Source: Hyphomicrobiales bacterium (lineage in GTDB: Bacteria > Pseudomonadota > Alphaproteobacteria > Rhizobiales > Rhizobiaceae). Taken from it: 64,000 nucleotides of DNA. The notes under the pieces are model-generated. The model was not told where the DNA came from. It saw only the letters and a list, made by a program, of their open reading frames with translations, and made no database searches. The position numbers were made by a program, and so were the translations under genes. Shown one piece after another: positions 54,367-63,543 of this stretch. Every line of letters begins with the position of its first letter. Positions within the stretch are counted from its first letter, which is position 1. Where the stretch lies: NCBI GenBank assembly GCA_026400435.1, contig JAPLOZ010000097.1, positions 21,381 through 85,380 of the forward strand, written 5' to 3'.

Positions 54367-56019
54367 TCATGACGAGCCGTGGATGTCCAGCATCGGCTTG
54401 AGCTGGTCCTGAGAAGCGGCCCAGTCCGTCGGCCGCTCGATCATGCGGCGCACCTTGATCGGCTCCGGACCGCTGTGGAGCCGCCGCAGCGTGTCGCCGA
54501 CAACCGCATCCGAATGGGTCGTGCGCAGGTTGTGCCTGATGTACTCGTTCCAGGTTGGCGCCCGATAGGTCTCGACCCAGACCTCGGGGTTCTCAAGATC
54601 CCGCGCGAGCGTCCATTCCCGCGCGCCGTCGCGGCGCCGGATGCGCCGCCGCTCGGCCATTGCGTCCAGGAAGTCATGCAGGTCGGCTTCGCGGATGACA
54701 TATTCTATGGCAATCACGATAGGGCCTGAACGGGGCTTGAGGTCCAGCGCCAGGCTGGGCTCCCGCCAGCGGTTGAGCGGGTCGAGGTTGAGCGAGGTAT
54801 GGTCGGGCAGCTTGAGGAAGAGCCCGATCGCGGCGCCGCCCAGCATGAATGCGGCCGACGCTAGCAGCGCTTCCGCTGGACCGTAAGCCTCCGCGACCAT
54901 ACCCCATATCCATGCGCCGAGAGCCATGCCGCCGAATGTCGCCATCTGGTAGAGCGACATGGCGCGTCCGACGACCCAGCGGGGCGTCGATAGCTGGACC
55001 GTCACGTTGAACAGCGACAGCGTGAGGACCCAGCTCGCGCCGCCGATGACAAGACCGGCGCAGGTCAGCCACTCGCTGGTGGACAATGCCTGGATGGTGG
55101 CAGAGAGCGCGAAGGCGACGAAGCCCGCGCGCGCGATCCACTCATTGGCGACCACGCCGCGCAGCCTGCCGCCCAGGAACGCGCCGCCGATCGCGCCGAC
55201 GCCGTAGGCGCCGAGCAGTACACCGTATAGCAGCGGACCGCCCTTTATGATGTCGCGCGCCACCAGCGGCAGCAGCGCAAGCGTCGATATCGCGGCCAGT
55301 CCGAAGGCGAGGCCGCGCACCAGCACTTTCTCGATGTTGGGCGACATCGAGACGTAGCGCAGCCCGGCCGAGATCGCCAGTCCGAGCGGCTCGCGTGGCA
55401 AGGTCGATGCAGGCGTCTCGAGTTTCCAGCGGAACAGCACGACGATCAGGGCAAGGTAGCTGAACGCGTTGACGGCGAAGGCCGCGGCCGCGCCGGCAGC
55501 CGCGACGATCGCCCCGCCGATTGCCGGGCCCACGCTGCGGGTCAGATTGAAGCTCATCGAATTGAGCGCGACAGCCGCCGGAACATGGTCGCGCTGGACC
55601 ATGTCGCCGACAGCAGCCTGCCAGGCGGGATTGTGGAGAGCTGTGCCGCAACCGAGGAGGAACGTGAAGGCGAGCAGCAGCCAGGGCGTGATGAGGCCGG
55701 CATAGGCCACCAGCGCCAGCGCCACGGAGACGACCAGCATGAAGCCCTGGGCGACCAGCATCAGCGTGCGCCGGCTGAAATTGTCGGCGAGCGCGCCAGA
55801 CACCAGCGAAAACAGCATGATCGGCAGGGTGGTGGAAGCCTGGACCAGCGCGACCAGATCGGCCGACTGCGAGATCGACGTCATCATCCATGCCGCGCCG
55901 ACACCCTGGATCAGAGAGCCCAAATTGGAGCCGAGCGTAGCGAACCAGACATTGCGGAAGATGTCTGATGCAAACGGCGCGAGAGCGCCGGGGCGGGCTG
56001 GAAGCGGTCGGTCGGGCAT
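54367..56019 (-). CDS. MFS transporter with C-terminal cytosolic domain
   Basis: A 550-residue member of the EntS-like MFS_3 family with twelve helices (about 20-400). GALADNFSRRTLML is the family's loop motif and NPAWQAAVGDMV is typical. A hydrophilic C-terminal domain of about 130 residues (IEYVIREADLHDFLDAMAERRRIRRRDG) resembles a dimeric alpha-beta barrel, found on many rhizobial homologues. Likely an exporter of a drug or siderophore-like compound; cargo unknown. It is followed on the same side by the rpsA terminator region. Confidence 0.85.
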   Translation of the reverse strand: MPDRPLPARPGALAPFASDIFRNVWFATLGSNLGSLIQGVGAAWMMTSISQSADLVALVQASTTLPIMLFSLVSGALADNFSRRTLMLVAQGFMLVVSVALALVAYAGLITPWLLLAFTFLLGCGTALHNPAWQAAVGDMVQRDHVPAAVALNSMSFNLTRSVGPAIGGAIVAAAGAAAAFAVNAFSYLALIVVLFRWKLETPASTLPREPLGLAISAGLRYVSMSPNIEKVLVRGLAFGLAAISTLALLPLVARDIIKGGPLLYGVLLGAYGVGAIGGAFLGGRLRGVVANEWIARAGFVAFALSATIQALSTSEWLTCAGLVIGGASWVLTLSLFNVTVQLSTPRWVVGRAMSLYQMATFGGMALGAWIWGMVAEAYGPAEALLASAAFMLGGAAIGLFLKLPDHTSLNLDPLNRWREPSLALDLKPRSGPIVIAIEYVIREADLHDFLDAMAERRRIRRRDGAREWTLARDLENPEVWVETYRAPTWNEYIRHNLRTTHSDAVVGDTLRRLHSGPEPIKVRRMIERPTDWAASQDQLKPMLDIHGSS

Positions 56020-56086
56020 GCTCTCTTAGGCCGGCACTATTCCAGTTGACGCGATTGCCCGCAACCGCCGGATGCTGCCGCCAAAG

Positions 56087-56118
56087 AAAAACCCGCCGGA
56101 TCACTCCGGCGGGTTTTT
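56087..56118 (-). terminator. rpsA: Rho-independent terminator of rpsA
   Basis: AAAA-ACCCGCCGGA-TCAC-TCCGGCGGGT-TTTT is a perfect 10-bp GC-rich stem with a 4-nt loop, flanked by A-run and T-run, so it can work in both directions. It lies 45 bp beyond the rpsA stop on the minus strand. Confidence 0.92.
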
Positions 56119-56163
56119 CGTATCAGGAGCCAGGCCGATGGGCGGCGTGGCCGGTGCTCAGGC

Positions 56164-57861
56164 TCAGTTGCCCTGCTTCTTGAACGCGGCGCCGAGAATG
56201 TCGCCGAGCGAAGCGCCGGAGTCGGTCGAGCCGTACTGGGCGACCGCTTCCTTCTCTTCGGCGATCTCCAGCGCCTTGATGGAGATGGAGATCTTGCGGG
56301 TCTTCTTGTCGAAGGAGATGACGCGCGCGTCGACCTTCTGGCCGACGGTGAAGCGCTCGGGGCGCTGCTCGTCACGATCGCGGCTGAGGTCCGACCGCTT
56401 GATGAACGCGTCGATGCCGTGATCGACAAGACGAACGTCGAGGCCGCCATCCTTGATGCCGGTGACTTCGCAGGTGACGACCGCGTTCTTGCGCAGTTCG
56501 CCCGAGGTGGACGCCTCGCCGACCGCATCGCGCGACATCTGCTTGACGCCAAGCGAGATGCGCTCCTTCTCGACATCGACGTCGAGAACCTGCGCCTTCA
56601 CCATGTCGCCGCGGTTGTACTCCTCGATGACCTGCTCGCCCGGACGGTTCCAGTCGAGGTCGGACAGGTGGACCATGCCGTCGACATCGCCTTCCAGGCC
56701 GACGAACAGGCCGAACTCGGTCTTGTTCTTGACCTCGCCCTCGACGACCGTGCCGACCGGATGGGTGCGCTTGAACGCTTCCCACGGATTTTCCAGCGTC
56801 TGCTTGAGGCCGAGCGAGATGCGGCGCTTGGCCGGATCGACCTCGAGCACGACCACGTCGACCTGCTGGGTGGTCGAGAGGATCTTGCCGGGGTGCACGT
56901 TCTTCTTGGTCCACGACATCTCCGAGACGTGGATAAGCCCCTCGATGCCCGGCTCCAGCTCGACGAAGGCGCCGTAGTCGGTGATGTTGGTGACCGTTCC
57001 GGTGATCTTCTTGCCGATCGGGAACTTGGAGCCGATGTCGTTCCAGGGGTCGCTCTCGAGCTGCTTCATGCCGAGCGAGATGCGGTGTGTTTCCTGGTTG
57101 ATGCGGATGATCTGCACCTTGACCGTCTGGCCGATGTTGAGGATCTCGGTCGGATGGTTGACGCGACGCCACGCCATGTCGGTGACATGGAGCAGGCCGT
57201 CGATGCCGCCGAGGTCGACGAACGCGCCGTAGTCGGTGATGTTCTTGACGACGCCCTCGACGACCTGGCCCTCTTCGAGGTTCTGGACGATTTCGGAGCG
57301 CTGCTCGGCGCGGCTCTCTTCAAGCACGGTGCGGCGCGACACGACGATGTTGCCGCGGCGGCGATCCATCTTGAGGATCTCGAAGGGCTGCGGGTTGTGC
57401 ATCAGCGGGGTGACGTCGCGGATCGGGCGGATGTCGACCTGGCTGCGCGGCAGGAATGCCACGGCGCCGTCGAGGTCGACGGTGAAGCCGCCCTTGACCT
57501 GGTTGAAGATCACGCCTTCGACGCGCTCGCCGCGGTTGAACTTCTCTTCGAGCTTGACCCAGCTCTCTTCGCGGCGCGCCTTGTCGCGCGACAGCATGGC
57601 TTCGCCAAGCGCGTTCTCGATGCGCTCGACATAGACCTCGACGGTGTCGCCGACCTTGAGGGTGGATTCCCTGCCCTTGGCGCCGAATTCCTTGAGCGCG
57701 ACGCGGCCTTCGACCTTCAGGCCGACGTCGATGATGGCCATGTCCTTTTCGATGGCCGTGACGATGCCCTTGACGACCTGGCCCTCGCCCGAACGTCCGT
57801 CGGAAAAGGACTCTTCGAGCAATGCGGAAAAGTCATCGCGGGATGGATTTGCTGCAGACAT
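56164..57861 (-). CDS. rpsA: 30S ribosomal protein S1
   Basis: A 565-residue protein with six S1 RNA-binding domains. It begins [19 protein letters not shown], and repeats such as [30 protein letters not shown] and [24 protein letters not shown] show the domain pattern. It recruits mRNA to the 30S subunit and is essential. It follows cmk by 115 bp and ends at a clear terminator. Antisense open frames over it are byproducts of its codon use. Confidence 0.98.
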   Translation of the reverse strand: MSAANPSRDDFSALLEESFSDGRSGEGQVVKGIVTAIEKDMAIIDVGLKVEGRVALKEFGAKGRESTLKVGDTVEVYVERIENALGEAMLSRDKARREESWVKLEEKFNRGERVEGVIFNQVKGGFTVDLDGAVAFLPRSQVDIRPIRDVTPLMHNPQPFEILKMDRRRGNIVVSRRTVLEESRAEQRSEIVQNLEEGQVVEGVVKNITDYGAFVDLGGIDGLLHVTDMAWRRVNHPTEILNIGQTVKVQIIRINQETHRISLGMKQLESDPWNDIGSKFPIGKKITGTVTNITDYGAFVELEPGIEGLIHVSEMSWTKKNVHPGKILSTTQQVDVVVLEVDPAKRRISLGLKQTLENPWEAFKRTHPVGTVVEGEVKNKTEFGLFVGLEGDVDGMVHLSDLDWNRPGEQVIEEYNRGDMVKAQVLDVDVEKERISLGVKQMSRDAVGEASTSGELRKNAVVTCEVTGIKDGGLDVRLVDHGIDAFIKRSDLSRDRDEQRPERFTVGQKVDARVISFDKKTRKISISIKALEIAEEKEAVAQYGSTDSGASLGDILGAAFKKQGN

Positions 57862-57976
57862 ATTTTCTCCTGGGAGCCCCGGCTTTGCGGGACTGGCGCC
57901 GTGGTTAGCGTTGCGTTGGCCTGCCGGCGTTCCGGGCTTGAAAAGCCCTGATGCCGCTGTCGCGGCGAGATCGGCG

Positions 57977-58651
57977 CTATGAAATGCTGGCAGGCTGGTT
58001 GTCGTCCCGCTTGGCGAGGAAGTCGTCGATGACCGCGCGCGCCGCCTGGAACGCGGCTTCTATAGACATTTCCGTAGTGTCGAGCAAGTGCGCGTCGGTG
58101 GCGGGCCTGAGCGGCGAGTCCGAACGGCCGGTGTCGCGCGCGTCGCGCCGCACGATATCGGCGAGGATTTCGGCGGGATCGGCCGTGCCGCCGCGCGAAA
58201 GGATGTCGCGCAGACGGCGCGCCGCGCGGACCTCGGCCGTCGCCGTCACGAAAAGCTTCACGCCGGCGTCGGGGCAGACCACCGTGCCGATGTCGCGCCC
58301 GTCGAGCACCGCGCCGCCCGGACGCGCGGCGAAGGCGCGCTGCTTGTCGACCAGGATTTTTCTGACCGTCGGATACACGGCGACGCGCGACGCCGCCTCG
58401 GCGACCTCGTGCGCCGACAGCGCCTCGCGGTCGAGATTTGCCAGATCGACCTGGCGCGCCGCGGTCTCGGCCGCCGAGACGTTGTCGAGCGGCAGGCCGT
58501 GGGTGAGCAGCGCGTGGCCGACCGCGCGGTAGGTCAGCCCGGTGTCGAGATGCGGCAGGTGGTAATAATCCGCCAGCCGCCGCGCCAGCGTGCCTTTTCC
58601 CGACGCGGCGGGGCCGTCGATGGCGATGGTGAGCGAACCGGTGATGCTCAA
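57977..58651 (-). CDS. cmk: Cytidylate kinase
   Basis: A 224-residue P-loop kinase that phosphorylates CMP and d[22 protein letters not shown] is Walker [16 protein letters not shown] and [23 protein letters not shown] are characteristic of CMP binding. In related rhizobia cmk directly follows aroA; here a small ABM-domain gene is 9 bp upstream instead, and aroA lies 44 kb away on the other strand. Confidence 0.96.
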   Translation of the reverse strand: MSITGSLTIAIDGPAASGKGTLARRLADYYHLPHLDTGLTYRAVGHALLTHGLPLDNVSAAETAARQVDLANLDREALSAHEVAEAASRVAVYPTVRKILVDKQRAFAARPGGAVLDGRDIGTVVCPDAGVKLFVTATAEVRAARRLRDILSRGGTADPAEILADIVRRDARDTGRSDSPLRPATDAHLLDTTEMSIEAAFQAARAVIDDFLAKRDDNQPASIS

Positions 58652-58660
58652 TTTCCAGTC

Positions 58661-58999
58661 CTACCGGCGGCGGAACGAATATTCGTGCGACACCACGACG
58701 TGATGCTCGACGAAGTCGGGCTTGGACACGAGGTAGATGTCGTCGACCGTGTAGTAGCGGGCGCGCCCCGGCTCGTCGCCGGCGAAGGTGCGGACGGCGT
58801 CCATGTCGGTCCACCACGACAGGGTGGTGATCTCGGTGGTGCCGTCGCCGAGATCGCGCAGCATGATCTGGTGGCCGAGATTGCCCTCGCTGGTCTCGAC
58901 CTCCTCGATGCCGGTCTCGGCGACGTAGTGCGCGTATTCCTGGGCACGCTCGGTCGGCACGGTGCCGCTCCACCTGCGCAGGATGACTTCGTCGGGCAT
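58661..58999 (-). CDS. Small dimeric alpha-beta barrel (ABM-type) protein
   Basis: A 112-residue protein similar in shape to antibiotic biosynthesis monooxygenase-fold proteins: VILRRWSGTVPTERAQEYAHYVAETGIEEVETSEGN reads as strand-helix-strand, and ITTLSWWTDMDAVRTFAGDE is the usual second helix region. No catalytic residues define a reaction. It precedes cmk by 9 bp and may share its transcript. The GGAG before the ATG at 58999 supports the start. Confidence 0.75.
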   Translation of the reverse strand: MPDEVILRRWSGTVPTERAQEYAHYVAETGIEEVETSEGNLGHQIMLRDLGDGTTEITTLSWWTDMDAVRTFAGDEPGRARYYTVDDIYLVSKPDFVEHHVVVSHEYSFRRR

Positions 59000-59064
59000 G
59001 GGGCTCTCCTCGGGAAGCTTCCTATGTGGCATGGGGCGGGAGCGGAGTCGATTGGGGCTCTTAC

Positions 59065-59217
59065 CTCGCCCCTTGAGGGAGAGGTCGGATTGCCCCGAGC
59101 CGGACCGGCGAGGTTGGCAATCCGGGTGAGGGGTAACTTTGGCTGCAACACACCCCTCATCCGACCTCCCCCTCGACAAGCTCGGGGTCGGCCACCTTCT
59201 CCCTCAAGGGGAGAAGG
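59065..59217. repeat. Inverted pair of rhizobial intergenic elements
   Basis: The left half (59065-59134) contains CCCCTTGAGGGAGAGGTC and ends CCGGGTGAGGGGT. The right half (59150-59217) reads as its reverse complement with changes: ACCCCTCATCCG at the start and TTCTCCCTCAAGGGGAG at the end. Together they form a large imperfect cruciform. This is the well-known type of palindromic repeat in Mesorhizobium-like genomes; a related CTCCCCC/GGGGGAG hairpin is at 62566-62584. Confidence 0.75.
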
Positions 59218-59452
59218 GAGGGGCGCGCCTCGTCGTTGCCACGCCTGCTTTCGCATCTGGCCGTTGGTTTGATGATCAGGTCGGGAAGCAACGCCCGGGA
59301 CCACACCATCTTTTTTAGTAATTGCGGCGCGGTTTCCCGGGCGTCGCCGGCGTTCTTGCCCTACCTGATGGGGACGCAGCGCCAATGCACCGCGCGACCT
59401 CGGTCAGGGCCCGGACCTCAGGGCTCATCACCCAGCCGCGTTACCGTCCGGG

Positions 59453-59496
59453 GCATGATTATCCGAAAAGCGGTTTCCCACTTTTCGGGGTCATGC
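59453..59496. repeat. RIME-like palindromic repeat
   Basis: The 44-bp element starts GCATGATTATCCGAAAAGCGG and ends CACTTTTCGGGGTCATGC, with GCATGA/TCATGC and CCGAAAAG/CTTTTCGG arms. This is the palindromic short repeat found in many copies in rhizobial genomes. Function is unknown. Confidence 0.75.
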
Positions 59497-59661
59497 TCCG
59501 ACGCGACCGATCCGGCGCCGCCGCCCTCCCCGTCATCCGGTTCATGACCCGGGTTCCCGCGAGGGCGGTGCGGGGATTATGCGGGAGGCGCGAGGGGCGG
59601 GGATGAAATGGGGGCGATTTTTTGCGGGATTCTAAGCAAGTGGATCGACGCATCCGTCTGC

Positions 59662-62208
59662 TCAAAGGCGCGTCACATTCCTTGCAAAGGTCTTCCCTGA
59701 TGCGGCCTCACCTATCTCAAACATAACCCTGACGCCATCTATCATATCCTGCCACAATACAGGATCGACCGAACTCTTGGAAACATACACCTCTTCACCC
59801 CACCAATCTCGTAAAAACGCAAAGCTCTCAGTCCTTCCTTCGTTCTTCATAATCCCAGACACAAAACGCCTATCGTGCTCCGCTACCGGTTGCTCTCGTC
59901 GGCTGAGCTGGGGGACCACGCTATTCACCTGCGCGCGGATCGCAGAAACGCGGTTGTTATCAACTTGAGGATTGCGTTCAAGCTTGTCTAATATCGAGAG
60001 GGATCTCCTCAGATGACTGATAGCCAAATCGTCGATCAATCCCTCATCTACCTTTTCAAGCATATTCTTCAACTCTTCGAGCGTAAAAAGGGCATCTTGA
60101 GAATCGCCAAGGCCATCCTGTCGCTCCGCTTTTCTTATGAAATATTGCATCATAAGATCATTAAAAATAATCCTGTCTTTTATTGTTACCATATCCATCG
60201 ATAGTGCTTTTTCAATATACTGTTTTGCTACGTCAAATTGATTTAAAAAAAAGCAATTCCTCGCGAGTTCTCTCAAAATTTCAATACTGTTGCCGTCGAT
60301 CGCAAGCGCCTTCTTCAGGCGTAAATCTGCACCCTCATAGTCATTGAACGCACGCATGAGGAAGCCGGCAAAAAAATAGAATAGCTGCGGTTGCGTTTGT
60401 TCCAACTCAAGTGCCGCCTCATAACTCGCGTGAGCGCGCGGGAAATCGCCGTTCTTATATCCAATAAATGCATCTGCGCGGAAGACCTCAAAATAATCAG
60501 GTATTACAATCTTTAATTCGTCGATTTCGCGCTCAGCCTCGTCATATTTACCGCGAAAAGCGCGCGATACCGCGTGCCTTAGTCTGCGCGCAGCAAGAGC
60601 TTCGGAGCGTGACCTCACTACAAATGATCGAGGATTGTATCTGTCATATAGCGCGCCGGCGCGCTCGAACTGAAATGCCGCTTCAGAATCGCGGTATCGG
60701 GCAGAATATCGAGCTACGTCCTCGGCAGGGGTAGCAAGCCCTGTTGCAACGTAGGATCGTGCAAACGGCTTCATAAAGTACTTTCGTTCAAATAACGCTT
60801 TATCATCACGCTCAATCAACGAATATCTCAATAGTTCTGCGATTCCGGACTCAACATGCGTTGCCGACTGCCCACTAACGTGAACCAATACTGCGGCAGA
60901 TAGTGTATTGGGAATAGTGGACATTACCCGGGCAACAAATTTTCCAGCCTCACTTAACTTATCGACTACATTCTCCATGCAGAAACGAAGTGCCATTTCC
61001 GGATTGCGCACGATGGCGTCAGGATCAAGGCCACTGACGACCCCGAGCGCAAACCACTTAATCAAGAGGGGCTTTTTGCCGAGTTTGCGAACGTAGCTAT
61101 CGATCTGAGCGTCGCGCATTTTCTGGAATCGCCGAATCTGGTACGCATCTCGAAGTCTGAATAGGAAGCCGCGCGCTTCCTCGTCAGAGAATTCATCGAC
61201 ATTTACGGCTAGGTCCGATCCAAGCGGGACTCGAGATGTGAACAATATTTTGCTTTGGCCAGGCACGTCCTGAGCAAAATCTACGATAGATTTGTCTATG
61301 ACTGTCTCTAAATTGTCTATAACCAATAATATCTTATTCTCCGCTAATAGTTTATTGACGCGGTCAATTGGGGATTGGTCCCCGGGCTCAAATTGATCAG
61401 CGATCGCTGAAAAGACTCCCAACGATGTTATAATTGACCCTTCAATGCGTCTGATTTCATTGGGTGTTAGCTGATTTGATTTCGCAGAGACCCAGCATAT
61501 TGCGTCAAAATCGTGATCGCCGCTACCTACTAAACCGTACAAGACTTGAAGTGCCAGAGCGGTCTTCCCGTTTCCGCCATCTCCCAACACGGTTATTACG
61601 GGATGTCTGCCAAGAATCTTTTTCTTTAGGTCTCGCTCAAGCTTTGGCCTTGGAACAAAGCCTGTGTCGTCGTAATCGGGTGACGGCAGATTATTGAGGG
61701 TCTCTCCCGCATCGCTATAGTCAAGAAAAGATATCGACGCTTTGATTATTTTGTCAGGGTCCTTGTCGTATTCTCGATACGTCGAACTCAAAGTCGGCCA
61801 AATATCAGGTGTCTTAATCAATGCCTCAGCTAGAGAAAATGCTGATGCATAGTCTGTTGTTGTTAACGGCCTCCCGTGCATGACCGAATTTCTGATTGAA
61901 ATGGATCGCCCAAGAAGATCATTATGCTTTGAGAAGTGAACGCGGGTGCTCTCAGGTAATGATTGCTTATGCCTATTTATGATCGCGAGCTTATCGCCAA
62001 GATCAAGCGCGCTGATTAGGTCGCTGTCCGGAGATCGTGACTGGGCTAATGCTGCTTGAGATTGAGACCTTACAAGTGCCTTGCTGATCTCGTCAGGCGC
62101 TAGCAGCTCTATGCCCTCCCCAGCGGCGATAGAGCGCAAGTGGGTCGTCAGATCGTGTTCGATCGCGTCGAAAAGTATATAAAGCGCTATTCGTTGATAG
62201 CTTGCCAT
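59662..62208 (-). CDS. HEPN / NB-ARC (STAND) / TPR / cold-shock-domain protein, candidate antiviral effector
   Basis: An 848-residue protein of distinct architecture. Residues 1-135 form a helical HEPN-like domain whose motif RNSVMH (Arg 106, His 111) fits the R-x4-H RNase signature. Residues about 185-480 are an NB-ARC-type STAND NTPase: Walker A GDGGNGKT (209-216), Walker B KILLVIDNLE (292-301), sensor SKILFTSR (319-326), and KPLLIKWFALG. Residues about 535-770 are TPR-like repeats. Residues about 780-848 resemble a cold-shock domain (SGIMKNEGRTESFAFLRD, EEVYVSKSSV, VRVMFEIG, ARNVTRL). The ATG at 62208 follows GGAGG by 7 nt. The gene is much more AT-rich than its neighbours, so recently acquired. 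I know no described system with this exact order. Confidence 0.78.
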   Translation of the reverse strand: MASYQRIALYILFDAIEHDLTTHLRSIAAGEGIELLAPDEISKALVRSQSQAALAQSRSPDSDLISALDLGDKLAIINRHKQSLPESTRVHFSKHNDLLGRSISIRNSVMHGRPLTTTDYASAFSLAEALIKTPDIWPTLSSTYREYDKDPDKIIKASISFLDYSDAGETLNNLPSPDYDDTGFVPRPKLERDLKKKILGRHPVITVLGDGGNGKTALALQVLYGLVGSGDHDFDAICWVSAKSNQLTPNEIRRIEGSIITSLGVFSAIADQFEPGDQSPIDRVNKLLAENKILLVIDNLETVIDKSIVDFAQDVPGQSKILFTSRVPLGSDLAVNVDEFSDEEARGFLFRLRDAYQIRRFQKMRDAQIDSYVRKLGKKPLLIKWFALGVVSGLDPDAIVRNPEMALRFCMENVVDKLSEAGKFVARVMSTIPNTLSAAVLVHVSGQSATHVESGIAELLRYSLIERDDKALFERKYFMKPFARSYVATGLATPAEDVARYSARYRDSEAAFQFERAGALYDRYNPRSFVVRSRSEALAARRLRHAVSRAFRGKYDEAEREIDELKIVIPDYFEVFRADAFIGYKNGDFPRAHASYEAALELEQTQPQLFYFFAGFLMRAFNDYEGADLRLKKALAIDGNSIEILRELARNCFFLNQFDVAKQYIEKALSMDMVTIKDRIIFNDLMMQYFIRKAERQDGLGDSQDALFTLEELKNMLEKVDEGLIDDLAISHLRRSLSILDKLERNPQVDNNRVSAIRAQVNSVVPQLSRREQPVAEHDRRFVSGIMKNEGRTESFAFLRDWWGEEVYVSKSSVDPVLWQDMIDGVRVMFEIGEAASGKTFARNVTRL

Positions 62209-62451
62209 CCCCAACCCTCCACCGAGGGCTACGCTAGCCTTAAGGAGTAGATACTAGCAATCCTTTATTCTCCCGTTTTGTAGTTGGGGTTGCTTTTTTA
62301 CATGGTGCAATTGGCCTCATCTTTCCGGAGTGCGGCCGTTCCTTCAGTGTCGCCGCTCTGGATTCCGGGCTCCGCTTTGCGGCCCCGGAATGACGAACTG
62401 GCGAGAGCTGCACCCTCTCAGTGGCCTTGGCGACAGGCGAACTCGCATCAG

Positions 62452-62482
62452 CCCTCCTGGTGAGCCTGTTGAACCATGAGGG
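62452..62482 (+). repeat. 31-bp palindromic repeat, copy A
   Basis: CCCTCCTGGTGAGCCTGTTG followed by AACCATGAGGG. Compared with copy D it differs at three positions and has the same orientation. The ends CCCTC/GAGGG are inverted. Confidence 0.8.
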
Positions 62483-62521
62483 CGGCGAGCCCAGAGAGCC
62501 CCTCTCTTGCGATTTCTAACA

Positions 62522-62549
62522 CTTAGCCTTCGCTGCGCTCCCGGCTAAG
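62522..62549. repeat. Inverted repeat CTTAGCC/GGCTAAG
   Basis: CTTAGCC (62522-62528) and GGCTAAG (62543-62549) enclose TTCGCTGCGCTCCC. It looks like another short mobile-type intergenic palindrome of rhizobia, next to the CTCCCCC/GGGGGAG hairpin at 62566-62584. Confidence 0.6.
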
Positions 62550-62627
62550 ATGTTGAAATCGCTTTCTCCCCCACAAGGGGGGAGATAGAAGCTGCACCGG
62601 CGATGCAACGACGGCGGGAGGCGAACC

Positions 62628-63047
62628 ATGTGGACATCCGACTGGGAGTACGGCCTGCCGTTGGTGGTGGGGACGATCGTGTTTCATGTCGCGGCGTTCA
62701 TGCTGATCACGCGCGCGCTGGTGCCGGAGGTCGCGTCGTTCCGGAACGGGCACTACCGCTTCATCGGGGCGGTCGGGCTGCTGGCGATCGCCGCCGCCAC
62801 GCTGCATGGGCTGGAGGGGCTGGCCTGGGCGAAGCTCTATGTCTGGCTCGGGGCGCTGCCCGACTTCCAGACGGCGGTGCTCTATTCGCTGGGCGCGATG
62901 ACCAGCTACGGCCATGCCGAGATCTACCTGGAACGGCAGTGGATGCTGCTCGGCACCATGGAGGCGATCAACGGGCTGATCCTGTTCGGGCTGACGACGG
63001 CGTTTTTCTTCGCGGCGATCCAGAAGGCGTGGCCGGGGCGGGATTGA
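62628..63047 (+). CDS. Small four-helix membrane protein
   Basis: A 139-residue integral membrane protein with four hydrophobic segments (GLPLVVGTIVFHVAAFMLI, FIGAVGLLAIAAATLHG, a middle segment around FQTAVLYSLGAMTSYG, and INGLILFGLTTAFFFAAI). The SLGAMTSYG stretch recalls, but does not establish, an ion-channel selectivity loop. GGGAGG precedes the ATG. It is not AT-rich and so is probably older than the neighbouring HEPN/STAND gene. Function unknown. Confidence 0.72.
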   Translation: MWTSDWEYGLPLVVGTIVFHVAAFMLITRALVPEVASFRNGHYRFIGAVGLLAIAAATLHGLEGLAWAKLYVWLGALPDFQTAVLYSLGAMTSYGHAEIYLERQWMLLGTMEAINGLILFGLTTAFFFAAIQKAWPGRD

Positions 63048-63054
63048 GCTATTG

Positions 63055-63085
63055 CCCTCGTGGTTCGACAGGCTCACCATGAGGG
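63055..63085 (-). repeat. 31-bp palindromic repeat, copy B
   Basis: CCCTCGTGGTTCGACAGGCT followed by CACCATGAGGG, the reverse complement of copy D without change. It sits 8 bp after the stop of the membrane protein gene. Confidence 0.85.
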
Positions 63086-63112
63086 CAAGGAGACGGAGCA
63101 CCAGTCGCCGCC

Positions 63113-63439
63113 ATGGAAGTCACGGTCTACATCGTCCGCTGTTCCGATGGTTCCTATTACACCGGCCTGACCAAGCAGGAGGTCGAGGCGCGGGTCTGGG
63201 AGCACAATGAGGGCATCTACGACGGCTACACACGAAAGCGGCGGCCAGTGGTGCTTGTGTTCACCGAGACATATGACCGGACTACCGAAGCGATCGAGCG
63301 CGAACGGCAGATCAAGGGATGGAGCCGAGTGAAGAAGGAGGCGCTGATCGCCTTGGCGTATGAGTCGTTGCCGGAACTGGCAAGGAACAGGCAGGGCGGC
63401 GTTTACCTCAAACCGAGCTGGCCACGTTCGGAAGAATAA
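63113..63439 (+). CDS. GIY-YIG domain protein
   Basis: A 108-residue small GIY-YIG nuclease-like protein. The signature pair is VYIVRCSDGSYYTG, followed by the conserved Arg in ARVWEHNEG, KRRPVVLVFTETYDRTTEAIERERQIKGWSRVKKEALI with the catalytic Glu. It belongs to the UPF0213-like group of stand-alone proteins, often found in many copies; the nuclease activity is not established for most. It lies between two copies of the 31-bp repeat. Confidence 0.85.
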   Translation: MEVTVYIVRCSDGSYYTGLTKQEVEARVWEHNEGIYDGYTRKRRPVVLVFTETYDRTTEAIERERQIKGWSRVKKEALIALAYESLPELARNRQGGVYLKPSWPRSEE

Positions 63440-63447
63440 GCGGGCTG

Positions 63448-63491
63448 CCCCAAACCCGTGGTTCGACAGGCTCACCATGAGGGGTTTGGGG
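63448..63491. repeat. 31-bp palindromic repeat, copy C, within a longer inverted repeat
   Basis: The core GTGGTTCGACAGGCTCACCA is as in copy B, but the ends are extended to CCCCAAACCC (63448-63457) and GGGTTTGGGG (63482-63491), a perfect 10-bp inverted repeat around it. It follows the GIY-YIG stop and may terminate transcription. Confidence 0.8.
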
Positions 63492-63543
63492 TGCGACCCG
63501 CTTAATTCTGCAGCGTTGGTGACAAGGTGAGCCGTTTCAGCAG

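Larger units (their letters stand above)
59000..59661. other. Repeat-rich intergenic region
   Basis: This 662-bp stretch holds no gene I can support. It contains two classes of palindromic repeats (listed separately) and otherwise low-information sequence. The short open frames in it lack ribosome sites and coding character. It forms the left flank of the AT-rich HEPN/STAND gene. Confidence 0.6.
62209..62627. other. Intergenic region with palindromes
   Basis: No gene is supported. The first 100 bp are AT-rich (TTTATTCTCCCGTTTTG) and must hold the promoter of the HEPN/STAND gene. The remainder is GC-rich and carries one copy of the 31-bp repeat (62452), the stem CTTAGCC/GGCTAAG (62522-62549) and a CTCCCCC/GGGGGAG hairpin (62566-62584). 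Confidence 0.6.

Noticed and set aside
56087..56118. Inverted repeat as an operator for the MFS gene
   Set aside because: Perfect GC-rich stem with A-run and T-run on either side directly after rpsA is a rho-independent terminator.
56419..57951. Long open frame of about 510 codons antisense to rpsA
   Set aside because: It covers rpsA completely, its peptide shows no family features, and it arises from the strong GC3 codon use of rpsA. The same holds for other long antisense frames, for instance over the EamA gene (187-1134) and over glk (3906-5402).
59236..59606. Short plus-strand open frames between the ABM gene and the HEPN/STAND gene
   Set aside because: They overlap palindromic repeats, have no ribosome site, and encode Pro/Arg/Ser-rich sequence without family features.
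59662..62208. TPR/NB-ARC protein as an AfsR/MalT-type transcription regulator
   Set aside because: No helix-turn-helix or OmpR-like DNA-binding domain is found at either end; the ends are HEPN-like and cold-shock-like instead.
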